Assembly: GCA_002343825.1 (NCBI GenBank) | Contig: DDSL01000128.1 | Location: 1 to 19,578 of the forward strand | Direction of reading: 5' to 3' | Length of the DNA stretch: 19,578 nt | Source of the DNA: Chthonomonas sp. UBA2391 | GTDB lineage: Bacteria; Armatimonadota; Fimbriimonadia; Fimbriimonadales; Fimbriimonadaceae | Shown: piece by piece, positions 13,159-19,074 of the stretch | Numbering within the stretch: position 1 is the stretch's first letter | Layout of the letters: each line of letters begins with the position of its first letter | Translations under genes and position numbers: made by a program | The notes under the pieces: generated by a model | Database searches by the model: none | Seen by the model: the letters and a program-made list of their open reading frames with translations, nothing else | What the model was told of the DNA's origin: nothing

Positions 13159-14117
13159 TTCACCACCTCCACCGCTCGCACCCGGGCGTGAGCCAGGAAG
13201 AGCAACAATCCTGCGACCACTAGCGAGAAGAGGAGTGGAACCCAAAGCGGGAGAGCTGGAACGGACAGGTTGTTTTGGGGTCCGCCGAGCGGGAGCCCTC
13301 CTTGGTCCTCGCCCAAAATTCCCTTGGCGGTCGCGATCATGATGCCGTCCACGCTTCCATAGAAGGCTAACTTCAGAGGAGTCGAAACGGTAGTGCTGGA
13401 CTCCATTGAAGCCCCGGCGGCGATGATCCCGCCGAGAAGGACGGTGAAGAAGTTGGTGATGAAATAGATCGCCGCGCTGATGGCCCCCGCGAGACGACCT
13501 TGATTGAACAGGCTACTCATCCCGAGGACGATGCTCGTGTAGAACGCGGCCATGATCATGGCCAACAAAGGAAGCTTAAGGACTAGCCACGGATCCTGCC
13601 GCAAAAAGCCGTAATCGTGGTAGCTCATCGCGCCATAGAAAAAGAACCCGACCTGGGGCAAGAGCATCGCCAAGACCAACGGCAAGAAGACGCCCAGCCA
13701 CTTCCCGATAAGGTAGTCCATCTTGGTGCAGGGCTTGCTGAGATAGACCAACAGCGCATTGGTACGGTTGTCGTTGGCGATCGCCCCGGCCCCCGCCATA
13801 AGAGCCAAAAAGAGATAGAAGATCTGTCCGAAGGAGACTCCGTCGAGGATCACCCGGTTCCAAGTGATGCTGCTGATGAAGTCCACCGCGCGGTCTTGCG
13901 CCTGTTGCCGGATCGAGTTGGCCGCGATCTGCTCAAAGACGTAGACCATCACGAGGACCACCGCGTACCACCATGACGACATCGCGGTGAGGACCCAAAA
14001 GCCTTTCTTCTTGACCGTCCCCCGAAAACCGTTGCGCGCGATCGCCCACCAGGCTCGGTCGTTGACGACCCCGTCAGCATAATGTCGATAGCTGAGATCG
14101 GCAAGAGGCCCGCTCAT
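13155..14117 (-). CDS. ABC-2-type transporter permease (first pair)
   Basis: A 320-residue membrane protein. It has a cytoplasmic N-terminus (WWAIARNGFRGTVKKKGFW), then about six helices including VLTAMSSWWYAVVLVMVYVFEQI, IFYLFLALMAGAGAIA, LGVFLPLVLAMLLPQVGFFF and a final PLWVPLLFSLVVAGLLLFLAHAR. The loop AIANDNRTNALLVYLSKPCTKMDYLIGKWLG (113-143) is the ABC-2 permease hallmark before the third helix. A periplasmic-type insertion lies near GILGEDQGGLPLGGPQNN. It overlaps the upstream ATPase by ATGA and the downstream ATPase by GTGA, so it is coupled to both. It is diverged from the other permease in the operon, which suggests two half-transporters rather than a recent duplication. Confidence 0.87.
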   Translation of the reverse strand: MSGPLADLSYRHYADGVVNDRAWWAIARNGFRGTVKKKGFWVLTAMSSWWYAVVLVMVYVFEQIAANSIRQQAQDRAVDFISSITWNRVILDGVSFGQIFYLFLALMAGAGAIANDNRTNALLVYLSKPCTKMDYLIGKWLGVFLPLVLAMLLPQVGFFFYGAMSYHDYGFLRQDPWLVLKLPLLAMIMAAFYTSIVLGMSSLFNQGRLAGAISAAIYFITNFFTVLLGGIIAAGASMESSTTVSTPLKLAFYGSVDGIMIATAKGILGEDQGGLPLGGPQNNLSVPALPLWVPLLFSLVVAGLLLFLAHARVRAVEVVK

Positions 14118-15028
14118 CGAATGGCCTCCAAGAAGGCGTCTTCCAGAGACCGGGTCGCGACTTGGTAACTGCGGACTTGGGCACCGGCGGCGCGGGCGGC
14201 TTCGAGGATCATTCGTCCCGACTGATCAGGGGCTTGGTCGCTCTGGACCCGGTAGTGGTTGCTGTCTTGATGGATGAGGAGCATTTGTCTTCTCAGGAGT
14301 TCGGTCACAAAATCCGCGCTCGCTTCCTTGAGTTCAACATCCATCGGAACTCCTTCCAAGCGTTTCAGATCGCGGATGTTGCCTTGCCGACGGAGTTGGC
14401 CCTGGAACACCACGACCACCTCGTCGCACGTTCGCTCGATATCCTTGAGCAGGTGACTGCAGACGATGACGTTGACCCCTTTGCCGTGGCTGATGTCGCG
14501 GACAAGGTCGAGCATCTCCTCGCGGCCCTTGGGGTCGAGTCCGTTGGTGGGTTCATCAAGAAGCAAAAGGCGAGGGCCATGGACGAGGGCTTGGGCGAGC
14601 TTGATCCGCTGCTTCATCCCGGTGGAGTAAGTCTCGACGTTACGGTAGCGGGCTTCACCGAGTCCGCAATACTCGAGGACTTCGTGAGCTCGGCGGAGTG
14701 CTTGGTTGCTCGGGAGTCCGGCAAGTTCTCCTGCGTAGGCCACAAAGCCGACCCCGCTGAGGCCGGGGAAGTGGCAATCCTGTTCGGGCATGTAGCCGAC
14801 GCGCCGCCGGACCTCGCGCCGTTCGCGGGTGATATCGGCTCCCATGACGGTGCCGGTCCCCTGAGCGGGATCGACAAATCCTAAGAGAGTCTTGATGAGA
14901 GTGGTCTTTCCGGCTCCGTTGGGTCCCAATAGTCCCACGCAACCTTCGGGGAAGGCACATGTGAAGTCATTGAGGGCCAAAAAGGATCCGTACTGAACCG
15001 AAAGGTTCCGCAGATCAGCTACTGCCAC
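14114..15028 (-). CDS. ABC transporter ATP-binding protein (first pair)
   Basis: First gene of the ABC operon; a 304-residue ATPase. Walker A GPNGAGKT (35-42), Q-loop GYMPEQD, signature YSTGMKQRIKLAQAL (134-148), Walker B LLLLDEP (154-160), NGLDP and H-loop VIVCSH are intact. About 100 residues follow the ATPase core and end in RSLEDAFLEAIR, the usual C-terminus of ABC-2 exporter ATPases, where the LED(A/V)F element is typical. The start is GTG at 15028. A TAAAGT box lies 6 bases upstream on the minus strand, a spacing that fits a leaderless transcript, and no Shine-Dalgarno sequence is placed properly. Its stop overlaps the permease start as ATGA. It is divergent from the pseudo-rhomboid gene. 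Confidence 0.92.
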   Translation of the reverse strand: MAVADLRNLSVQYGSFLALNDFTCAFPEGCVGLLGPNGAGKTTLIKTLLGFVDPAQGTGTVMGADITRERREVRRRVGYMPEQDCHFPGLSGVGFVAYAGELAGLPSNQALRRAHEVLEYCGLGEARYRNVETYSTGMKQRIKLAQALVHGPRLLLLDEPTNGLDPKGREEMLDLVRDISHGKGVNVIVCSHLLKDIERTCDEVVVVFQGQLRRQGNIRDLKRLEGVPMDVELKEASADFVTELLRRQMLLIHQDSNHYRVQSDQAPDQSGRMILEAARAAGAQVRSYQVATRSLEDAFLEAIR

Positions 15029-15120
15029 AGTGATACTTTACTTTCCTTTGCAAATTCGGGTGGGCCAAAGGTCCAGTTGAGCCGGAATCCGCCACAATCC
15101 AACGTAGTAGGAATACGAGG

Positions 15121-15882
15121 ATGTCAGTCCGCCAAGCTCCTGTTACATGGTCATTCATCGCCGCGATGGCGGTGGGCTTTTTGCTCACGTTCTTCGGCGC
15201 CGCGTCGTTTGTCCAGTTACTTGCCTTTCAGGCGGATGCGGCCTTGGCACGCCCGTGGTCGTTTCTGACCTACCCGTTTGCGATTCTGCAGCAAGGGTCG
15301 GCCTTTTTCTTCCTCCTGCTTTCGGGGTTGTGGCTCTACCAGATGGGGTCGGCGGTCGAGAGGGATTTGGGTTCCCGGAGCTACCTAGGGGTCTTCTTCG
15401 GGTTCGCGCTCCTCGGCTCGTTGGCGGTGTGGTCGTTCAGCGGATTGGCTCCGCGGGCTGGGGCCCTCTACGGCGGACTGCTCCCGGTCGGCGCACTCAC
15501 GATGATCTGGGCCGCCCGGAATAGCCATGCCCAGGTGATGTTCTTCGGATTGGTCCCCGTGACGGCCAAAATTCTCGCCGCCATCACGGCCGGGATCGTC
15601 TTCTTTGGGATCGGGTCGATGCACCCGATTTATGGCCTGGCCGCGCTTTTGCCCTTGGCCCTGGCTTGGTTTTGGGCGCTCGACCGCTTGCCCCTTCGGT
15701 ACCCTGTCGGCGGTTCGACCTACAATCCGGCCCGTGTGGATCGCAAGCTGATCGCCCGCGAAGAGGCCCGAGACCGGGAATATCGGAACAAGGTTCGGGA
15801 GAAGGAGAAGGACCGTGAGGAGCGCGAGCGCCTCCGACGCTTGTTCGAATCCAGCCTCTCCGACCGGCCCGAAGACCGCTGA
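15121..15882 (+). CDS. Rhomboid-fold membrane protein lacking protease residues
   Basis: A 253-residue protein with about six membrane helices. PWSFLTYPFAI (45-55), then SGLWLYQMGSAVERDLGSRSYLGVFFGFALLGSLAVW (68-104), match the second and third helices of rhomboid-family proteins (pattern W-x-x-x-T-Y-x-F and L-x-x-x-G-x-x-x-E-x-x-x-G-S-x-x-x-L). The catalytic GxSG segment is replaced by GALYGGL (114-120), so the nucleophilic Ser is absent, and the helix that should carry the catalytic His (HPIYGLAALLPLALAWFW) has no His in the usual place. It is therefore predicted to be a pseudoprotease, like iRhoms and derlins, perhaps binding membrane clients. The C-terminus (205-245) is a highly charged, probably coiled-coil tail rich in Arg, Glu and Lys. 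The ATG start gives a normal N-terminus. Followed closely by the tRNA promoter. Confidence 0.75.
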   Translation: MSVRQAPVTWSFIAAMAVGFLLTFFGAASFVQLLAFQADAALARPWSFLTYPFAILQQGSAFFFLLLSGLWLYQMGSAVERDLGSRSYLGVFFGFALLGSLAVWSFSGLAPRAGALYGGLLPVGALTMIWAARNSHAQVMFFGLVPVTAKILAAITAGIVFFGIGSMHPIYGLAALLPLALAWFWALDRLPLRYPVGGSTYNPARVDRKLIAREEARDREYRNKVREKEKDREERERLRRLFESSLSDRPEDR

Positions 15883-15891
15883 ACCTTGGGG

Positions 15892-15897
15892 TATACT
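15892..15897 (+). promoter_or_regulatory. -10 box of the tRNA-Leu/dus unit
   Basis: TATACT lies 12 bases before the mature 5' end of tRNA-Leu, just after the pseudo-rhomboid stop. It is a near-consensus -10 at the right distance for a short precursor leader. A matching -35 hexamer is not obvious. Confidence 0.55.
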
Positions 15898-15909
15898 CCT
15901 TACTTCGCT

Positions 15910-15995
15910 GCGCGGGTGGTGAAATTGGTAGACACGCTACCTTGAGGTGGTAGTGCTCACAAGGCGTGCTGGTTCGAGTCCAGTCCCGCGCACCA
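15910..15995 (+). tRNA. tRNA-Leu (anticodon GAG)
   Basis: An 86-base class II tRNA with the CCA end encoded (15993-15995). The acceptor stem is GCGCGGG (15910-15916) with CCCGCGC (15985-15991), discriminator A. The anticodon arm is CTACC-TTGAGGT-GGTAG, giving anticodon GAG (decodes CUC/CUU). The D-arm contains GTG...CAC around AAATTGGTAGA, the variable arm is long as expected for leucine, and the T-arm is GCTGG-TTCGAGT-CCAGT. Length, long variable arm, A73 discriminator and anticodon agree on leucine. Confidence 0.97.
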
Positions 15996-16006
15996 GCGTT
16001 CTTCCC

Positions 16007-16972
16007 TTGCTCACTCCTGATCGACCGGCGCTGGCTCTGGCCCCTATGGACGGCATCACCGATGCCGCGATGCGTGCGCTGATGGGTGAGTTGGGGGGTT
16101 TCTCCTATGCCGTCTCTGAATTCCTTCGCGTGAGCGTGGCCGTGCTCCCGGCCAAGGTCTTTCGGCGAGAGGTCCCCGAGCTTCTCAGTGGTGCTCGCAC
16201 GCCGACCGGGCTGCCGGTCCAGGTCCAGATCTTGGGAGGCGACCCCGACCGAATGGCTGCTTCTGCCTTGGCCGCGGTTCGGGCGGGGGCGAACGCGATC
16301 GATATCAACTTTGGGTGTCCCGCCCCGACCGTCAATCGCAACGATGGCGGTGCGTCTCTGCTGCGGACCCCCTGCCGAATTCGGGACGTCGTCCGCGCTG
16401 TTCGCGAGGCCGTCCCGACCGAAGTTCCGGTCTCGGCGAAGCTCCGACTCGGCTGGGAATCGACGGATGAAATCCTCGTCAATGCGCCGATGGCTGTCGA
16501 AGGCGGAGCGAACTGGTTGACGCTCCATGCGCGCACCCGGATGCAATCCTATCGCCCGCCGGTGGATTGGGCCATGGTCGGGCGGGTGAGACAGATGGTC
16601 CAAGTGCCCGTCGTCGCGAACGGAGACATCTGGAACCTTGAGGACTTCCGCCGGTGCCGAGAAGTCACGGGGTGTCAGCACTTCATGATCGGGCGAGCGG
16701 CGCTCGCGAACCCCAGGCTCCCAGGCCAGATCGCGAGAGAACTGGGGTTGAATTCCGCGAGCCAATTGGACTCGGCTGATTGGGAGAGTCTCTTCCGCCG
16801 CCTCGTCAAGTGGTGTGACCAATCCCCCCACACGGTCCTCAAACTGAAGCAATGGATCAAGTTGGCCCACCTTCACGGGGACTTCCCATGGTTCGACCGG
16901 CTAAAGACGGCGACCACCTTGGACGAGTTCTTCGATCTTCTTTCCGAGCAGTTTTTGGCCAAGGTTGGGTGA
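16007..16972 (+). CDS. dus: tRNA-dihydrouridine synthase (DusC-like)
   Basis: FMN- and NADPH-dependent enzyme that reduces uridines in the tRNA D-loop to dihydrouridine. The 321-residue protein has the N-terminal flavin motif LALAPMDGITDAAMR (9-23), the active-site Cys in DINFGCPAPTVNRNDGGASLL (Cys104), RLGW, the LHAR segment, VVANGDIWN and MIGRAALANP at the phosphate site. The C-terminal helical tRNA-binding domain includes LKQWIKLAH. ANGDIW and the GCPAPTVNRNDGG form resemble the DusC branch, which modifies U16. The start chosen is TTG at 16007, because the next in-frame ATG falls inside the flavin motif and an upstream GTG would lie within the tRNA. It follows the tRNA-Leu by 11 bases with no terminator, so the two share a transcript. 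Confidence 0.92.
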   Translation: MLTPDRPALALAPMDGITDAAMRALMGELGGFSYAVSEFLRVSVAVLPAKVFRREVPELLSGARTPTGLPVQVQILGGDPDRMAASALAAVRAGANAIDINFGCPAPTVNRNDGGASLLRTPCRIRDVVRAVREAVPTEVPVSAKLRLGWESTDEILVNAPMAVEGGANWLTLHARTRMQSYRPPVDWAMVGRVRQMVQVPVVANGDIWNLEDFRRCREVTGCQHFMIGRAALANPRLPGQIARELGLNSASQLDSADWESLFRRLVKWCDQSPHTVLKLKQWIKLAHLHGDFPWFDRLKTATTLDEFFDLLSEQFLAKVG

Positions 16973-16979
16973 TGCCCCC

Positions 16980-16997
16980 ATCGGATTCGCATCCGAT
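16980..16997. terminator. Stem-loop between convergent dus and membrane-protein genes
   Basis: ATCGGAT (16980-16986) and ATCCGAT (16991-16997) pair perfectly around loop TCGC, in the 31-base gap between convergent stops. There is no T-run on either side, so termination efficiency is uncertain; it may be a bidirectional transcript-end structure. Confidence 0.4.
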
Positions 16998-17003
16998 CCG
17001 GCC

Positions 17004-17729
17004 TCACCAAATTAAGTGCCAGGGGATCTCAAAGATCACTCGCGCCCAGGCGACGGGTGGCTGCACTACCAGCCACAGTGACCTCGTCCAGACCTCCTGC
17101 TGATTCATTCCTTCGAGTTCATGCCGCTCGATCCGGCCCAGTTCGCGACAGGTGAAAAACAAGGTCGTGGGGACGAAAATCAGCAACATGAAAAACCGGC
17201 TGACGAAGAGGGTCAGGTGCGTCGTCTCCGAGAGATCGGATGTCAGAAACTGGATCACACCCATGCAGAACCCGATCATCAAGAGGCAGCCAATGATGAA
17301 GGGCAAGAAATCTTCGGGTGAGTCCCAACTCGGGTCGACCCACGAGGCCCGCCAGAGGATGAGACCCAGCACGAGCGTGAGGTAGCAGCCGACCATCACT
17401 GGGCCTATTCCCGAGAAAACAACCGGGAGATAGTCATTCTGGTCTCTCAGATCCCAAGTCGCGCGGCTGGCCCAACCCAGCAAGAAACCGACCCATAAGG
17501 TGCAGGTGATCGCGGTCATGGCCCGGAAACCCCCGAGAGCCGTATCCACGAGCAAGGTCACCAGCATGCCGGTGAGCAGGAAGCCGAACATCTCGACCGT
17601 CGGCAACAGCCAAGCCACCCAAGCGCCCACTCCCAACGGTATCAGCAGTAAAGAAGCCCGCCAGACCACGTCACCGGCGCTGAATTCTTGCCCTGTGGGG
17701 GCCGTGGAAGTGGGCCGTTTGGAACGCAT
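17004..17729 (-). CDS. Polytopic membrane protein of unknown function
   Basis: A 241-residue protein I do not recognise. After a short polar N-terminus (MRSKRPTSTAPTGQEFS) there are about six hydrophobic segments: about 25-43, 46-65, 70-86, 103-126, 142-162 and 173-193. A cytoplasmic-looking motif RELGRIERHELEGMNQQEVW (195-214) precedes a last amphipathic region ending in FEIPWHLIW. Aromatic and small residues dominate and there is no conserved enzymatic motif, so channel, transporter or scaffold roles are all open. The start is the ATG at 17729; no Shine-Dalgarno sequence is evident. A dyad lies about 30 bases upstream in the divergent intergenic region. It converges with dus. Confidence 0.7.
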   Translation of the reverse strand: MRSKRPTSTAPTGQEFSAGDVVWRASLLLIPLGVGAWVAWLLPTVEMFGFLLTGMLVTLLVDTALGGFRAMTAITCTLWVGFLLGWASRATWDLRDQNDYLPVVFSGIGPVMVGCYLTLVLGLILWRASWVDPSWDSPEDFLPFIIGCLLMIGFCMGVIQFLTSDLSETTHLTLFVSRFFMLLIFVPTTLFFTCRELGRIERHELEGMNQQEVWTRSLWLVVQPPVAWARVIFEIPWHLIW

Positions 17730-17759
17730 CGGATTGGCTTCTGGTGGGACGGAAAGCTG

Positions 17760-17788
17760 GAGCGTTCGGTTGCATGCGACCGACGCTC
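17760..17788. promoter_or_regulatory. Imperfect inverted repeat in the 17730-17888 divergent spacer
   Basis: GAGCGTTCGGT (17760-17770) pairs with ACCGACGCTC (17779-17788) with a single bulged T, loop TGCATGCG. It sits about 31 bases before the ATG of the minus-strand membrane protein. It could be an operator or an RNA structure in its leader. The rest of this 159-base spacer has a second weak inverted repeat (TTCCGCTAG at 17816 with CTAGGCGGAA at 17852) and the promoter of the GYF protein. Confidence 0.35.
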
Positions 17789-17867
17789 AGAGTCGGCGAC
17801 CAAGAAAAAACTCGATTCCGCTAGGCCCAGGGACCTATTCGCCCTACGAATCTAGGCGGAACCCGCT

Positions 17868-17873
17868 ACAATA
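17868..17873 (+). promoter_or_regulatory. -10 box TACAAT of the GYF-TM2 gene
   Basis: TACAAT lies 15 bases before the ATG at 17889, which itself directly follows AAAGGG. A start about 7 bases downstream of the box would leave a leader of only some 8 bases. No clear -35 hexamer is seen. Confidence 0.45.
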
Positions 17874-17888
17874 CGATCCTACAAAGGG

Positions 17889-18443
17889 ATGCAAACATTC
17901 CAATCTTCCGAATTCGAGTGGTTCTATGTTGGCAATTACGGCCAACTAGGCCCGCTCGCGTTCGATCAAGTGCGGGGCCTGGTTCGAGATGGCGTGATCG
18001 AAAGAACCACGCTCGTCTGGAGGACCGGGATGAACGAGTGGCTCATGGCCGAATCGATCCCCGAACTGCGGAATGAGTTCGCGCCGATGGTGGTACCCCC
18101 GGCCATCCCTTCGAGTCCTCCGGCCCCTCCTATGCCGAGTAACGTGGTCTATCCCCACATTCCCCAAGCCCCGATGACGGTGCCCTATGGAGCGGAGTTT
18201 GCGATGCCGCCGGTACAGTGGAACATTCCTGAGAGCGACAAGAGTCGCCTCATTGCTGGGATTCTTCAGCTGATCATTCCTGGTTCTGGTCGGATCTACC
18301 TCGGCTATCTTGCCCATGGCCTCGGCCAGCTCCTCTTGACCCCCGCCTGCTTTGCCGGATGGTTCTGGTCGGTGGTGGATGGGATCGCGATGCTCTCGGG
18401 GAGCACGAAATATGACGGGTATGGGAGAGCTCTTCGAGATTAA
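17889..18443 (+). CDS. GYF-like (GYF_2) and TM2-domain membrane protein
   Basis: A 184-residue two-domain protein. Residues 10-60 (EWFYVGNYGQLGPLAFDQVRGLVRDGVIERTTLVWRTGMNEWLMAESIPEL) form a GYF_2-type domain, an adaptor fold thought to bind proline-rich peptides. A Pro-rich linker (68-110) follows, which could itself be a ligand for such domains. Residues 117-175 match a TM2 domain: KSRLIAGILQLIIPGSGRIYLGYLAHGLGQLLL, then FWSVVDGIAMLSGS, with two helices and a tight turn containing the Gly-Arg-x-Tyr-Leu-Gly motif. The GYF part would face the cytoplasm. Such proteins are common in planctomycetes, myxobacteria and allied groups, and their role is unknown. The gene is followed after 41 bases by a cyclophilin. 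Confidence 0.88.
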   Translation: MQTFQSSEFEWFYVGNYGQLGPLAFDQVRGLVRDGVIERTTLVWRTGMNEWLMAESIPELRNEFAPMVVPPAIPSSPPAPPMPSNVVYPHIPQAPMTVPYGAEFAMPPVQWNIPESDKSRLIAGILQLIIPGSGRIYLGYLAHGLGQLLLTPACFAGWFWSVVDGIAMLSGSTKYDGYGRALRD

Positions 18444-18484
18444 GGCGTGACGATCTCGGGTTCGCCTCGTCAGTAAGTAAAGAC

Positions 18485-19042
18485 ATGATTACCGTTGCCT
18501 GCCTTTCGGTCCTTTTGGGGGCCTCTCTTCCGCTGAAGTCGGAACTCTCGACAACGGCGGTGGCAGTCCAACGCGCCCAGCCGAAGCTCGTGCTCACCAT
18601 CGAAAAGCGCGGTTCGGTTGAGATCGAACTCTTTCAAGATACGGCGCCCAAAACGGTCCAACACATTGCCGATCTTGCCCGAAAGGGATTCTATGACGGA
18701 CTCCAGTTTTTCCGCGTCATCAAGGAGCCTCGACCGTTTTTGGTTCAGATTGGCGACCCCCAGACCCGGTCGAAATCGTTGGAAGATCCGGCGCTGGGTT
18801 CGGGAGGATCGGGAACCCGCGTCGCCTTCGAGGCCTCCGGACATAAGCACGTCCGTGGAGCCGTTGGCCTCAGCACTCTCCCCGGTGACAAGAACAGCGG
18901 CGACAGCCAGTTCTACATCATGCTCGCCGACCATGGTTTCTTGGATGAGAACTACACGGTCTTTGGCCGAGTGACCAAGGGGATGGACGTCGTCGACTCG
19001 ATCGCGCTTGGGGATTCGGTCTCGAAGGCGACTCTGCAATAA
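18485..19042 (+). CDS. Second, probably exported, cyclophilin-type peptidyl-prolyl isomerase
   Basis: A 185-residue PPIase. The N-terminus (MITVACLSVLLGASLPLKS) looks like a short signal peptide, followed by a roughly 15-residue linker and the cyclophilin core from 34 onwards. FYDGLQFFRVIKEPRPFLVQIGDPQ (69-93) keeps the catalytic Arg (R77), but the preceding His of FHRV is Phe and the loop is slightly extended. GSGGSGTRVAFEASGH, GAVGLST, SGDSQFYIMLADHGFLDENYTVFGRVTKGMDVVDSI complete the active site. It is closer to typical bacterial PpiA/B than the cyclophilin at 9041 in the FYIML and YTVFGRV blocks, so this is an older paralogue pair. The start at 18485 has no Shine-Dalgarno sequence. moxR follows after 32 bases. 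Confidence 0.9.
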   Translation: MITVACLSVLLGASLPLKSELSTTAVAVQRAQPKLVLTIEKRGSVEIELFQDTAPKTVQHIADLARKGFYDGLQFFRVIKEPRPFLVQIGDPQTRSKSLEDPALGSGGSGTRVAFEASGHKHVRGAVGLSTLPGDKNSGDSQFYIMLADHGFLDENYTVFGRVTKGMDVVDSIALGDSVSKATLQ

Positions 19043-19058
19043 CTCTCCCCTGATCGGG

Positions 19059-19064
19059 TAGGGT
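19059..19064 (+). promoter_or_regulatory. Possible -10 box TAGGGT before the moxR-type gene
   Basis: TAGGGT ends 10 bases before the ATG at 19075. The position matches the other start-proximal TANNNT boxes in the window, but the hexamer itself is weak and GAGGG immediately before the ATG might act as a poorly spaced ribosome-binding site. Confidence 0.25.
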
Positions 19065-19074
19065 TCGCAGAGGG

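Noticed and set aside
13159..13245. 29-codon upstream extension of the second ABC ATPase
   Set aside because: It lies wholly inside the preceding permease gene and has no ATPase homology; the GTG at 13158 gives the standard N-terminus with a GTGA overlap.
15947..16006. dus start at a GTG inside the tRNA
   Set aside because: The added residues are translated tRNA sequence with no homology; the TTG at 16007 gives a family-like N-terminus.
15584..16876. 430-codon minus-strand open frame across the rhomboid end, tRNA-Leu and dus
   Set aside because: It spans a well-supported tRNA and an enzyme gene on the other strand, so it is antisense of real features.
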